Source: Oscillospiraceae bacterium (GTDB taxonomy: Bacteria; Bacillota; Clostridia; Oscillospirales; Oscillospiraceae). From it: 64,000 nucleotides of DNA. Below are positions 16,993-25,169 of this stretch, piece after piece; the stretch's first letter is position 1, and each line of letters begins with the position of its first letter. The stretch is from positions 1 to 64,000 of the forward strand of contig JAAWSV010000006.1 of NCBI GenBank assembly GCA_022801715.1, read 5' to 3'. The translations under genes were made by a program, and so were the position numbers. The notes under the pieces were generated by a model. It saw only the letters and a program-made list of their open reading frames with translations. It was not told the origin of the DNA and did not search any database.

Positions 16993-17016
16993 GACCGCCT
17001 CGGTGATGAGGCGGTC
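16993..17016 (+). terminator. intrinsic terminator
   Basis: GACCGCCTC (16993-17001) and GAGGCGGTC (17008-17016) form a 9-bp stem followed by CAGTTTTTATT. On the opposite strand the same bases can be read as LDRLITEAVKEFDCLQPD followed by a stop, which may be the end of an otherwise lost gene. Confidence 0.55.
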
Positions 17017-17029
17017 CAGTTTTTATTAA

Positions 17030-17067
17030 GAAGCGCCGCAGGGGATCCAAATCCTCTGCGGCGCTTC
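17030..17067. terminator. 17-bp hairpin downstream of the broken cyclase gene
   Basis: GAAGCGCCGCAGGGGAT (17030-17046) pairs with ATCCTCTGCGGCGCTTC (17051-17067) with one G-U pair and loop CCAA. It lies about 50 bases past the minus-strand pseudogene end. Confidence 0.5.
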
Positions 17068-17114
17068 CTCCTTGTCATTTTACGAACAGCAGCCCGCTTA
17101 TGCCAGCGGGATCT

Positions 17115-18402
17115 CTAATCGAGCGCCTCCCAGCATCGGTTCTGCGTGAACGCCTGTACCAGTCCAGCGTCCAGCTTGCCCTCTTTCTCCGCCATATCTC
17201 TCAGGATTGCCAGCGCCCGCTCCATGGGCATTCCAGGCTTATAGGGCCTGTCGTCGGCGGTCAGCGGGTCAAAAATATCCAATATCGTCAAAATACGGGC
17301 CTCTATCGGGATATCTTCGCCAGAAAAGTGCTTCGGATAACCTGTGCCATTCAAAAACTCATGGTGGCTGGCCGCCCAATCCTATACATGGGACAGCTCC
17401 GGGGAGAACTGAATCTGCGCGAGCAGCCTATCCGTCATGACAACGTGAGACTGCATGGTATCCCGCTCCTCGTCAGACAGCGTCCCCCTGCGGATGGACA
17501 GCATGGCATACTCGCCCAGCGTCAGCCAGAGCTGTCTTTGCCCATTCCGATCAAGATACGTCTGTTTGGATAGGCGCTCCAGTGCTGTCAGCTTGTCATC
17601 CGGGATAAATCCGGCGGTATTCACTGCGTCCACCAGAGCCTCAGCCTCGCGGGTCTCCCGTATCAGCTCTTGAGCCGGAGCGGCTCCTGTAACGGTGTGG
17701 CCTTGATCCGCCCGTCCAGCGCGTCAGCCACGGCGCGGCAGGCCAGCAGGACATAGTTCTTCTGAGGCAGGGGGCATTCCAGAAGTCCATGGTGCAGTCC
17801 CCCACAAACTTATCCAATGTGCCGTGATCGTCCATGACACACCTTATGATCAATGTCAGGTACTGGCTCAAAATCTCCACTACCCGCTCCGGCTCCAAGC
17901 TCTCCGACATGGCGGTAATCCCCCGTATGTCCGCCAGCTGGGGAGCGGTCCCGATCTCCCGCTTATAGCTCCCCTCCAGCATAGCCTGTACCGCGTTGGC
18001 CTGATATTCCACGCCGTACATCTGCCGGGCATGGTCGATGGCCATAACATAGCTGTCCTGCAAGCCCGCCGCGCAGAGGCCGATGTGGACGATTTTCCCC
18101 GCGAAATACGCCGCCGGGTCCTCCCTCTCCAAGACATCGGTTATCGAGCGGGTCTCAAAGCCGCCCGGTGCTTTGTACCAGAAGCCCCGCGCGCTGACAG
18201 GCGGAAGCTCCAGACCATCCTGATACCGCTGGGCCAGTGCCATGGATGGGACACGCGTCCCGTTGGGCCGGTCAAAATACAGCAGATGATGCCGCAGAAT
18301 GCCGTCACTGTCCATCATAGCGTTGATGTGGCCTTGGGGGGATTTCCACACAGCTTGGCCATCCAAGCCGCGCCCTCTATAGCAAAAGCAACACGGCCCC
18401 AT
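17115..18402 (-). pseudogene. broken CHASE2 - cyclase - HD-GYP signalling gene
   Basis: Remains of a membrane signalling protein. The first part (from about 18370 down) matches a CHASE2 sensor end: GHINAMMDSDGILRHHLLYF and AAYFAGKIVHIGLCAAGLQD. It then jumps at QLADIRGITAMSESLEPERV into a class III nucleotide-cyclase start, without the transmembrane segments that should lie between, which points to a deletion. After TLDKFVGDCTMDFWNAP the frame shifts near 17770. The next frame holds an HD-GYP domain with SHHEFLNGTGYP, interrupted by an in-frame TAG at 17382-17384. The N-terminus and most of the cyclase are missing. A functional product is unlikely. Confidence 0.75.
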
Positions 18403-18477
18403 ACGGGGAGAGCTGCCGGCCCATTTTCACTCCCCTATTCCAAACGCAAGCCCCCTCACTGCCTCAGAAAAAACAAA

Positions 18478-18512
18478 AACCCGGAGCAATTCGCAATGAA
18501 CTGCTCCGGGTT
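18478..18512 (-). terminator. terminator of the rplJ-rplL operon
   Basis: AACCCGGAGCA (18478-18488) pairs with TGCTCCGGGTT (18502-18512). On the minus strand the tail is GTTTTTGTTTTTT, a strong U-run. The plus strand tail TTCTTTTTG also allows termination from the other side. Confidence 0.8.
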
Positions 18513-18615
18513 CTTTTTGACGCAGCACCCGATGTCAGTGCCGCCCTGACAGGGACAAAATGGGGGGACAGCACCAAGACAGCCTCGGGCGGGGTCAGCG
18601 CAGCCTTGGAAGCTC

Positions 18616-18990
18616 TTACTTCAGCTCCACCTTGGCGCCGGACTCCTCCAGCTTCTTCTTCAGCTCCTCGGCCTCGTCCTTGGAGACAGCCTCCTTGATG
18701 GCCTTGGGGGCGCCCTCAACGAAGGCCTTGGCCTCGCCCAGACCCAGACCGGTGATCTCGCGGACAGCCTTGATCACCTTGATCTTGGCGGCGGCGTCGA
18801 AGCCGGCCAGAATCACGTCAAACTCGGTCTTCTCCTCAGCGGCGGGGGCGGCGGCGCCAGCGGCGGGAGCGGCCATGGCGGCGGCGGATACGCCGAACTC
18901 CTCCTCCAGAGCGTGGACCAGCTCACTCAGCTCTAAAACAGTCAGGGCCTTGATCTCCTCGATCATAGCGGTTACCTTCTCACTTGCCAT
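18616..18990 (-). CDS. rplL: 50S ribosomal protein L7/L12
   Basis: Stalk protein that recruits translation factors to the ribosome. The 124 residues have an N-terminal dimerisation domain ([20 protein letters not shown]), an Ala-rich hinge ([14 protein letters not shown]) and the C-terminal domain with [20 protein letters not shown] and [13 protein letters not shown]. The length is typical. It is co-transcribed with rplJ, about 60 bases downstream of it. rpoB, which usually follows, is absent here; a terminator and decayed accessory DNA take its place. Confidence 0.97.
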   Translation of the reverse strand: MASEKVTAMIEEIKALTVLELSELVHALEEEFGVSAAAMAAPAAGAAAPAAEEKTEFDVILAGFDAAAKIKVIKAVREITGLGLGEAKAFVEGAPKAIKEAVSKDEAEELKKKLEESGAKVELK

Positions 18991-19049
18991 TGTAAGTTAC
19001 CTCCTAATTAAAGATAAGATGTCAGATTCTTAGTAGTGATTGCGCCGAA

Positions 19050-19589
19050 TTACTCGGCGGCGGGAGCCTCCTCGGCGGGGGCATCCACAGTGCCGCCCTG
19101 CTTCTCAGCGATCTGCTTGAGTACACAGGCCAAACCGGAGATGGGGGCCAGCATGGTGCCCAGCACCTGGGCCTGCAGCACGGGCAGAGCGGGGATCGAG
19201 GCCAAGGCATTGATGGTGTCCATAGAGACCACGGCGCCCTCCATGAAGCCGCCCTTGATCTCGAACTTGTCCTGCAGCTTCTTGGCGAACTCGGCGATGA
19301 CACGGGCGGGGGCGACAGGGTCGTCGTTACAGGTGGCCAAGGCGGTTGTGCCGTTGAGCAGGCCATCCAGCTCGTTCATGCCGACGTTGTCCACGGCGAA
19401 GCGCAGAAGGGTGTTCTTTACCACGGCGTATTCCACGTTATTCTTGCGCAGCTCAGCGCGCAGAGCGGTGTCCTCCGCCACAGTAATGCCCTTGTAGTCC
19501 ACCAGCACACCGGCGGCGCTGCCCTTCAGCTTCTCTGTCAGGGACGCCACGATGGCCTGCTTCTCGCCCAGAACTTTTGCGTTAGGCAT
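19050..19589 (-). CDS. rplJ: 50S ribosomal protein L10
   Basis: Base of the L7/L12 stalk and autogenous regulator of this operon. 179 residues counted from ATG 19589 (MPNAKVLGEKQAIVASLTEK); the open frame extends 14 codons further up, but GGAGG sits 9 bases before this ATG. Family features are GVLVDYKGITVAEDTALRAE and VKNTLLRFAV, with an Ala/Glu-rich tail (APAEEAPAAE). It lies downstream of a textbook L10 leader. Confidence 0.97.
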   Translation of the reverse strand: MPNAKVLGEKQAIVASLTEKLKGSAAGVLVDYKGITVAEDTALRAELRKNNVEYAVVKNTLLRFAVDNVGMNELDGLLNGTTALATCNDDPVAPARVIAEFAKKLQDKFEIKGGFMEGAVVSMDTINALASIPALPVLQAQVLGTMLAPISGLACVLKQIAEKQGGTVDAPAEEAPAAE

Positions 19590-19599
19590 TCTTGTTTTC

Positions 19600-19755
19600 A
19601 CCTCCATTAAAATTTGCGCGGGAAATCGCATGGGAAGGTGCGTCCAAAAGAAAAACGGCCCCTGCGTCAGGACGCAAAGACCGTGCCAATCAAAACAATC
19701 AGCAATCCTCGGCAGGATTTACGGCTTACGCCACCTGCTGTCTTTGGAACGCGAC
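19600..19755 (-). ncRNA. L10 leader (ribosomal protein L10 autoregulatory RNA)
   Basis: On the minus strand the leader carries the conserved core AAAGACAGCAGGTGGC ... AATCCTGCCGAGG, the L10(L12)4 binding structure known from Firmicutes. It is followed by a terminator-type hairpin at about 19647-19684 (CGGTCTTTGCGTC ... GACGCAGGGGCCG then TTTTTCTTTT). This fits the known model in which excess L10 causes early termination of rplJ-rplL. Confidence 0.88.
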
Positions 19756-19759
19756 TATT

Positions 19760-19787
19760 ATTATAGCAGTATTCCATCAAAAGTCAA
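19760..19787 (-). promoter_or_regulatory. promoter of the L10 leader / rplJL
   Basis: On the minus strand TTGACT (19782-19787) and TATAAT (19760-19765) are separated by 16 bases, directly upstream of the leader. Confidence 0.75.
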
Positions 19788-19800
19788 CTGTTTTTTTCAA

Positions 19801-20343
19801 TTATTCCCCCAAATTTTGCAATTCCTCCGCATAGAGCTGCTGGATCAGGCCGTAGTCCTTCTCTCCGCCGCTGGGCGAGAGGATCCGATTCATGTTGTAG
19901 TTGAAGGTCTGGTCAAAGGGCAGCAGATTGACCTCCGCCTTGGTAAGGCACAGGAAGTCCCTCAGCCCCCTTAGCCAGTCCTGATACGGGAACTCCGTCA
20001 AAAAGCCTTTCTCCACGGTGATCTCACAGTATCCCTGCCGTCGCAGGGACAGGCCCAGATACACCCAGAAGTCAAAGACCGCTTGGCAGAACTTCTCCGG
20101 CAGCAGATAGAACTCTAAACTCTCCATCCCCTCATTTTGGGCTATGGCCGCCTCCACCTTGCTGAGGTACCGCCTTCTGGTGCGTATCCCCTCGGGGTGC
20201 AGGCTATCCGAGGCGACGCCCAAATGGGTGAAAGACACGCCATACCGCCGCTCCCAGTCCATGCAGAACCGATACCAGCTCACCCAGACGGTAGCGGCAC
20301 AGACCGGCTCACAGAGCGCAAACAAGCTCACCATCTCCCGCAT
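19801..20343 (-). CDS. hypothetical protein, 180 aa
   Basis: No family recognised. The product is soluble and rich in aromatic residues (FYLLPEKFCQAVFDFWVYLG, EITVEKGFLTEFPYQDWLRG), with no signal or membrane segment despite a Cys-rich start. The ATG at 20343 has GGAGGAGG upstream and lies 15 bases after the stop of the DUF2716-like gene, so the two form a small operon. It sits inside the ribosomal protein cluster between rplA and rplJ. An immunity or toxin-associated role is a guess from the neighbours only. Confidence 0.72.
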   Translation of the reverse strand: MREMVSLFALCEPVCAATVWVSWYRFCMDWERRYGVSFTHLGVASDSLHPEGIRTRRRYLSKVEAAIAQNEGMESLEFYLLPEKFCQAVFDFWVYLGLSLRRQGYCEITVEKGFLTEFPYQDWLRGLRDFLCLTKAEVNLLPFDQTFNYNMNRILSPSGGEKDYGLIQQLYAEELQNLGE

Positions 20344-20358
20344 GGCAATACCTCCTCC

Positions 20359-20874
20359 CTATCGCAGCCTGCGCCACCCCATCCTCTGATGCACCTGCTC
20401 AAACCGGGGCAGCAAAGCCTCCCCAAAGATCCAGACCTCCCGCCGCCAAGGGTGGCCTAAATAGCCGAATCGAAACTGCTCGTCAATAAAAAAGTAGTAG
20501 TCCCCATCGGGGTAAAAGGAGGGAAAATAGGCAAAATACCCTCCGCCCATATACCGCTGATCTTCCACAAAAAAACTCTGCTGTTCCTCCAAATTTCTGG
20601 GATCATAGAGAAACGTGCTGTGATGCCAGTCCAAGGCATAGACCCGCTCCCCCACCCCGGCGGCCTCCGCGAAAATCCCCCAGGCCAGCTCTTCCAGCAG
20701 ATCAAGCTGCTCCACGGTCATATCCTCAATCCCGTAGACCGCATAGGCCCCCGGCAGGTCAAAGGGGAGCTGTCCGGAAAAGTCGTGCATCCGCACCACC
20801 CCCGGCCGAAACCCCAGCTCCCGCTCCACCCGCTCCCAGACCTCATTGTAGAGCGGCGTGTGGTCAATCAGCAT
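20359..20874 (-). CDS. DUF2716-like protein, 171 aa
   Basis: The layout fits the DUF2716 family: VYALDWHHSTFLYDP in the middle, then PSFYPDGDYYFFIDEQFRFG and LGHPWRREVWIFGEALL at the end. The role is unknown; members are scattered accessory genes in Firmicutes, and I suspect links to toxin-immunity loci. ATG 20874 has GGAGGGG upstream and its own promoter at 20909-20937. It is first in a two-gene unit with the 180-residue gene. Confidence 0.75.
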   Translation of the reverse strand: MLIDHTPLYNEVWERVERELGFRPGVVRMHDFSGQLPFDLPGAYAVYGIEDMTVEQLDLLEELAWGIFAEAAGVGERVYALDWHHSTFLYDPRNLEEQQSFFVEDQRYMGGGYFAYFPSFYPDGDYYFFIDEQFRFGYLGHPWRREVWIFGEALLPRFEQVHQRMGWRRLR

Positions 20875-20908
20875 AGAGCACCCCTCCTACTTCTCTTTCC
20901 TCGCTATC

Positions 20909-20937
20909 ATTATAAATTCATGCCCCTCCTTTTGCAA
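20909..20937 (-). promoter_or_regulatory. promoter of the DUF2716-like gene
   Basis: On the minus strand TTGCAA (20932-20937) and TATAAT (20909-20914) with a 17-base spacer. This is a near-consensus promoter; the leader is only about 30 bases. Confidence 0.75.
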
Positions 20938-20946
20938 GCCCTCAAG

Positions 20947-20998
20947 AATAAGAGCCGATCTCCTACCGGAGATCGGCTCACAGGGTGCCCAAGGGCTG
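20947..20998. repeat. partial copy of the multi-hairpin repeat (hairpin 0 only)
   Basis: GAGCCGATCTCC (20952-20963) pairs with GGAGATCGGCTC (20968-20979). The same hairpin, with AAGAACCGATCTCC / GGAGATCGGTTCT, precedes the full repeat copy at 22425-22453, and both are followed by a GGGTRYCCAARGG stretch. The rest of the 305-base gap 20875-21179 holds the two promoters of the flanking divergent genes. Confidence 0.5.
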
Positions 20999-21070
20999 CA
21001 CGCTCTGCGCGGGCAAATACTGTCCGGCTCTTGGCGGTCTGGGCAGCCGAAATGGACATAGGACAGAGGA

Positions 21071-21099
21071 TTGTCTACGGGGGGAAGATGTGCTATACT
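21071..21099 (+). promoter_or_regulatory. promoter of the SUKH-like gene
   Basis: TTGTCT (21071-21076) and TATACT (21094-21099), spacer 17. The block is nearly the same as the promoter at 2201 (ATTG.CTACGGGGG and GAAGATGTG followed by TATA). Confidence 0.65.
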
Positions 21100-21179
21100 T
21101 GGAAAAAAGTGCAGATTAGGCGGCACGGGGGATGTTTTGTAACAAAGAACTCTGTAATATACATATGGAGGAATCACCT

Positions 21180-22367
21180 ATGGAAAACTATCAATTCAGC
21201 ATTGGCGAAACTATGCAATATACTCTTTCTGCTGTTGAAATGTTGAGAATATTGGGCTATACCCAACCTTTAAACGGGGAATGGCTTGAAAAATTAAAGC
21301 AGGATCATCCCATAAACCTACCCAAAACCTACACGGAATTTATGGAACTGATGGCGGACTGTCCCCTTTTGGCAACCTCCAACCTCTGGGTGGGGAAGAT
21401 GGAACGCAGGGCTGCTCCACGTATCCCTCATACGTATTATGACGAACTCTTAGAAATGATCAACGACCGCAAGGACCGCTGGTCAAAGCGCCCCGGTAGA
21501 TATGAACGGGCCTTGTATGAGTTGTCCCAACTCCCAGCAGAGCAATGGCAAGAAAAGGTCAGCAACTACTTTTTGATCGGCAGCGATTATGCAAATGGAA
21601 TGGGTGAGTTTGGCATTCGTATAGAGGATACGGAAAAGGACGACCCACCAGTATATTGGCACAAGGATGGGGACGATTTTTCCACATGGAAATTGGAAAG
21701 TGAAACGCTATCTGACTTTTTGCTCAACGTTTTAATTGAGGCACTTGCTTGTATTGACTACCAAACCGCGGAATACGAATTGGAAACAAAGGGCTGGCGA
21801 TGCCAAGAATACTACAACCTAAAAAAAGATGACTGGGTTGCAAGCAAATCCGTTTTGAAACGGTACGGGATCGACTATTCCGCTGTCAAAAAATACAAAG
21901 CCAACAGCGGGAAAGTTTTTTGCTGCTATAATTGTGAAAAAAACACTTTTTTTGTTGGTGCTACCGCGGAGGGGGATCTATCCCTTACCGCCATCAACCG
22001 TAGCGAGGCGGAACCTATCTTCTTGGACACAGACAGTCTGGAATTTTTGATAGAGGAAGCCAAACTATTTATCAAGACCAAAGACAAAAGCGAACGGGAT
22101 GACCTGACACAGTACATGCTCTACACCAAAGAACCCAAAACAGAGATACACCTGTCTGATCACTGCTTCATGTACACGCCCCTGCAACCTGAAGGAGATG
22201 AAAACTTACTTTTCCTGCCTTTTGGGGAGAAAAAACCGGTCTTTGTCCTATGCAGCGGCGCCACCTTCGTTGAAGTGCTGAGCAAGGCATTAAAGGAAAA
22301 GCCCAAGTCCACAAATGAGGAATTAGCGGCAGCTTTGAACCTTTATTTACAGACTGAAAATCACTGA
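21180..22367 (+). CDS. SMI1/KNR4 (SUKH)-like protein, 395 aa
   Basis: The N-terminal half resembles the SUKH fold (SMI1/KNR4), which includes many immunity proteins of polymorphic toxins: HPINLPKTYTEFMELMADCP (about 40-60), YFLIGSDYANGMGEFGIRIE and the PPVYWHKDGDDFSTWKLESE strand pair. The C-terminal half is of unknown kind and may be a second related domain (KVFCCYNCEKNTFFVGATAE). ATG 21180 has TGGAGGA upstream; the longer frame begins before this site. Codon use is AT-richer than in the ribosomal genes around it. The gene stands alone on the plus strand, with no toxin beside it. Confidence 0.7.
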   Translation: MENYQFSIGETMQYTLSAVEMLRILGYTQPLNGEWLEKLKQDHPINLPKTYTEFMELMADCPLLATSNLWVGKMERRAAPRIPHTYYDELLEMINDRKDRWSKRPGRYERALYELSQLPAEQWQEKVSNYFLIGSDYANGMGEFGIRIEDTEKDDPPVYWHKDGDDFSTWKLESETLSDFLLNVLIEALACIDYQTAEYELETKGWRCQEYYNLKKDDWVASKSVLKRYGIDYSAVKKYKANSGKVFCCYNCEKNTFFVGATAEGDLSLTAINRSEAEPIFLDTDSLEFLIEEAKLFIKTKDKSERDDLTQYMLYTKEPKTEIHLSDHCFMYTPLQPEGDENLLFLPFGEKKPVFVLCSGATFVEVLSKALKEKPKSTNEELAAALNLYLQTENH

Positions 22368-22455
22368 CCATGGCATCAGTGACAGGCATAGACACCCCCG
22401 CCCTCCTCCCTTCCCAAAAATAAGAACCGATCTCCCAAAGGAGATCGGTTCTCGG

Positions 22456-22759
22456 GGGTATCCAAAGGGGCCGCGGCCCCCTTTGGTTTGTTCGCTGCGC
22501 GAACAAAAAAATTAAAATCATTTTTCCGGAAACCGCGCTTTTCGGAAAAATACCTCGACCCCAGCCACCTTGGGCGCGCACACCAGTGACCGACGTCACT
22601 GGCCGCGCCGAGTGGCGCGTACAAGCGTTTTGGCCGTTGGCCAAAACCTTGGCGCAAAGGCGGATTCATTCCGCCTGCGCAAGTCAAATCAAAAAGGGGT
22701 CCCCACTGGGCCATGCCCAGTGGGGATGAATCTAAAGGGGGGACGTAAGTCCCCCCTTT
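22456..22759. repeat. multi-hairpin dispersed repeat, copy 1 (long form, 304 bp)
   Basis: Starts GGGTATCCAAAG and ends in the hairpin AAAGGGGGGAC (22734-22744) / GTCCCCCCTTT (22749-22759), 5 bases beyond the stop codon of rplA. It shares hairpins 1, 2, 3, 5 and 6 with the copies at 41830 and 42923. This copy has three extra hairpins (GTTTTGGCC/GGCCAAAAC, AGGCGGA/TCCGCCT, CCCCACTGGGC/GCCCAGTGGGG). A further hairpin at 22425-22453 precedes it. No gene lies in this 397-base gap; open frames through it carry the peptide SRYFSEKRGFRKNDFNF and are not believed. Confidence 0.8.
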
Positions 22760-22764
22760 AAGCT

Positions 22765-23457
22765 TTACATGAGCTTCGCAGTAGAAACCTTGACGCCGGG
22801 GCCCATGGTGGCGGCGGCGACGCAGCTCTTGACGTACTGACCCTTGGCGGCGGCGGGCTTGGCCTTGATGATGGCGCCCATGAGAGCGGCGAAGTTGTCG
22901 CCCAGCTTCTCCGCGCCGAAGGAGACCTTGCCGATGGGGCAGTGGATGATGTTGGTCTTGTCCAAGCGGTACTCAATCTTACCGGCCTTGACCTCCTGCA
23001 CGGCCTTGGCCACGTCGGGGGTCACAGTGCCGGCCTTGGGGGAGGGCATCAGGCCCTTGGGGCCCAGCAGCTTACCAAGACGGCCCACCACGCCCATCAT
23101 GTCGGGGCTGGCGACCACCACGTCGAAGTCAAACCAGTTCTCCTTCTGGATCTTCTCCACCATGTCCATCTCGCCCACGAAGTCAGCGCCAGCGGCCTTG
23201 GCGGCCTCGGCCTTGTCACCCTTGGCGAACACCAGCACACGGGCAGTCTTGCCGGTGCCGTGGGGCAGGACGATGGCACCGCGGACCTGCTGGTCAGCGT
23301 GGCGGGAGTCGACACCTAACTTCACATGGAGCTCCACAGTCTCGTCAAACTTGGCGGAGGCGGTCTTGCAGATCAAAGCAAAGGCCTCGGCGGGATCGTA
23401 CTGCACGCTGCGGTCGATCTGCTTGGCGCTCTCTTTATACTTCTTACCTCTAAACAT
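22765..23457 (-). CDS. rplA: 50S ribosomal protein L1
   Basis: Binds the L1 stalk of 23S rRNA near the E site. 230 residues with the family features [55 protein letters not shown] and [16 protein letters not shown]. Typical length; the start has GGAGGG upstream. It is 14 bases after rplK. Unlike the common Firmicute order, rplJ does not follow within the next few hundred bases; a repeat and three accessory genes intervene. Confidence 0.97.
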   Translation of the reverse strand: MFRGKKYKESAKQIDRSVQYDPAEAFALICKTASAKFDETVELHVKLGVDSRHADQQVRGAIVLPHGTGKTARVLVFAKGDKAEAAKAAGADFVGEMDMVEKIQKENWFDFDVVVASPDMMGVVGRLGKLLGPKGLMPSPKAGTVTPDVAKAVQEVKAGKIEYRLDKTNIIHCPIGKVSFGAEKLGDNFAALMGAIIKAKPAAAKGQYVKSCVAAATMGPGVKVSTAKLM

Positions 23458-23471
23458 CTCTTACACCCTCC

Positions 23472-23897
23472 TTATTCGCCCACGACGACGCCCATGCTGC
23501 GGGCGGTACCGGCGATCATGCTCATAGCGGCCTCTACGCTGGCGGCGTTCAGATCGGGCATCTTGGTCTCGGCGATCTTCTGCAGGTCAGCCTTGCTGAT
23601 GGTGGCCACCTTGGTCTTGTTGGGCACGCCGGAGCCGGACTCGATATTGCAGTACTTCTTGATGAGCACGGCGGCGGGAGGGGTCTTGGTAATAAAGGAG
23701 AAGGAGCGGTCGGCATAGACGGTAATGACCACGGGGATGATCATGCCCATGTCGTTCTTGGTCCGCTCGTTAAACTCCTTGGTGAAGGCGGCGATATTCA
23801 CACCGTGCTGGCCCAGAGCCGGGCCAACAGGGGGCGCAGGGGTTGCCTTCCCCGCGGGAATCTGCAGTTTGACGTATCCTACTACTTTCTGTGCCAT
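23472..23897 (-). CDS. rplK: 50S ribosomal protein L11
   Basis: Part of the GTPase-associated centre with 23S rRNA. 141 residues, the usual length, with [40 protein letters not shown] and the C-terminal RNA-binding part ending in [13 protein letters not shown]. The start ATG has GGAGGTG upstream. First gene of rplK-rplA after a 132-base gap that can fold. Confidence 0.97.
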   Translation of the reverse strand: MAQKVVGYVKLQIPAGKATPAPPVGPALGQHGVNIAAFTKEFNERTKNDMGMIIPVVITVYADRSFSFITKTPPAAVLIKKYCNIESGSGVPNKTKVATISKADLQKIAETKMPDLNAASVEAAMSMIAGTARSMGVVVGE

Positions 23898-24029
23898 AAA
23901 TAGGCACCTCCTTGCTATAATGTGGTGGTGACGGGAGCCTTGACCGTCCTATCGGACAAGCCGCTCCCTCCCACGGTGCCGCACTGCGGCGAAACTTGCT
24001 GTTTGGGACGGCGCTTTTCCAAGTGGCTC
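23898..24029 (-). promoter_or_regulatory. structured gap between nusG and rplK
   Basis: On the minus strand, GGGAGC pairs with GCTCCC around an inner GTCC-GATA-GGAC hairpin, and GCCGCA pairs with TGCGGC before it. TATAAT-like bases (ATTATAG) lie just before the ribosome binding site. This could be the control site where L1 represses the rplK-rplA message, as known in other bacteria, but I cannot match a defined L1 motif with certainty. Confidence 0.4.
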
Positions 24030-24557
24030 TCAACCCTCTAAAACTTCCACTTGGTCCAGCTCCAGCTCCACGGGAATCTCCCGGCCGAACATGGTGACCA
24101 CCACGGTGACCTTGTTCTTGTCCGGCTCAATATCCTCCACCACGCCGGTGAAGGTGGCCATGGAGCCCTCGGTGATGCGGACGTGGTCGCCCACTTGGTA
24201 GCGCACCACGATCTCCCGCTTCTCCATCCCCAAGGCCAAGACCTCATCCTCCGTGAGGGGGATGGCCTTATTGGCGCTGCCCACAAAGCCGGTGACGCCC
24301 CGGACGTTGCGCACCACGTGCCACGTCTCGTCGTTCATCACCATCTTAATGAGGACATAGCCGGGGAAGACCTTCCGCTCGACCTCCTTCATGGACCCCG
24401 CGTCAGTGACCTCGGTGACCTTCTCCATGGGGATCTGGATGTCGAGAATCATATCCTGAAGATTGCGGTGAGCCACAAACTTCTCAATGGTGGTCTTTAC
24501 GGCATTCTCATAGCCGGAATAGGTATGGGCTACATACCACTTTGCACTATCTGACAT
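24030..24557 (-). CDS. nusG: transcription termination/antitermination protein NusG
   Basis: Elongation factor that binds RNA polymerase. 175 residues: NGN domain (KWYVAHTYSGYENAVKTTIE to GFVGSANKAIPLT) and C-terminal KOW domain (VGDHVRITEGSMATFTGVVE). Typical length for Firmicutes. Follows secE by about 10 bases in the standard rpmG-secE-nusG order. Confidence 0.97.
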   Translation of the reverse strand: MSDSAKWYVAHTYSGYENAVKTTIEKFVAHRNLQDMILDIQIPMEKVTEVTDAGSMKEVERKVFPGYVLIKMVMNDETWHVVRNVRGVTGFVGSANKAIPLTEDEVLALGMEKREIVVRYQVGDHVRITEGSMATFTGVVEDIEPDKNKVTVVVTMFGREIPVELELDQVEVLEG

Positions 24558-24567
24558 CTCTGATCCC

Positions 24568-24783
24568 TCAGCCGCCGAAGAAGCCGAGCAGTGTCTTGAT
24601 GCCCAAACCGGCCACGCCGTCGAAGATCCAGATGCAGGCCCCGATGGCCAAGCTGCAAAGAACCACCGTGGCGGTGTTCTTGGCGACCTTGCCGGGAGTG
24701 GGCCACACGACCTTCTTCAGCTCGCTTTTCATCTCGCGGAACCAGCGTCCCCGATCCTTTTTGACTTTCTTATCTTCAGCCAT
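24568..24783 (-). CDS. secE: preprotein translocase subunit SecE
   Basis: Small essential subunit of the SecYEG channel. 71 residues: a charged amphipathic N-terminus ending in REMKSELKKVVWPTPGKVAK, the family signature, then a single transmembrane helix (TATVVLCSLAIGACIWIFDG). Start ATG 24783 has AAGGAAG upstream. Lies between rpmG and nusG. Confidence 0.96.
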   Translation of the reverse strand: MAEDKKVKKDRGRWFREMKSELKKVVWPTPGKVAKNTATVVLCSLAIGACIWIFDGVAGLGIKTLLGFFGG

Positions 24784-24800
24784 ATCGTTCTTCCTTTCCC

Positions 24801-24950
24801 TTACTTGGTCTCACTGTGGACAGTGTGCTTACGGCAGAAGGGGCAGTACTTGTTCATCTCCAAGCGGTCGGGATCGTTCTTCTTGTTCTTCACAGTATTG
24901 TAGTTTCTCTGCTTGCACTCGTTGCATCTGAGCGTGATTTTAACGCGCAT
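24801..24950 (-). CDS. rpmG: 50S ribosomal protein L33
   Basis: 49-residue zinc-type L33: [20 protein letters not shown], then C..C again in [16 protein letters not shown], so all four zinc cysteines are present. The start is the ATG at 24950 with GGAGGTG upstream; the long open frame above it is not coding. First gene of the rpmG-secE-nusG-rplK-rplA transcript. Confidence 0.96.
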   Translation of the reverse strand: MRVKITLRCNECKQRNYNTVKNKKNDPDRLEMNKYCPFCRKHTVHSETK

Positions 24951-25087
24951 CTTAGCGGCACCTCCTTTTTTCCGGCGGGGATTGTTTCCCCGCTCTGATT
25001 TGCCTCCCTGTTGGGAAGGGGATCGTCCTGTGGCCAAAAGCGAAAAATGCGCACAAAAAGAAAGCCCCATTTCCACAGGTAATGTGT

Positions 25088-25116
25088 AGTTTACCACTAT
25101 AGTCAAAAAAATGCAA
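25088..25116 (-). promoter_or_regulatory. promoter of rpmG-secE-nusG
   Basis: On the minus strand TTGCAT (25111-25116) and TAAACT (25088-25093) with a 17-base spacer. The leader of about 130 bases includes a GCGGGG/CCCCGC stem before the L33 start. Confidence 0.55.
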
Positions 25117-25169
25117 GCATTATTTTTTAATTTCGCAGTAAATCCGCGGATTTTATGCGAGGAGAATAG

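Noticed and set aside
16182-17067. Series of hairpins considered as a CRISPR array
   Set aside because: The hairpins are all different and not regularly spaced; no direct repeats with spacers and no cas genes in the window.
22376-22714. Open frame of 112 codons over repeat copy 1
   Set aside because: The peptide is shared by the other repeat copies and the region is a chain of hairpins; this is a repeat by-product, not a gene.
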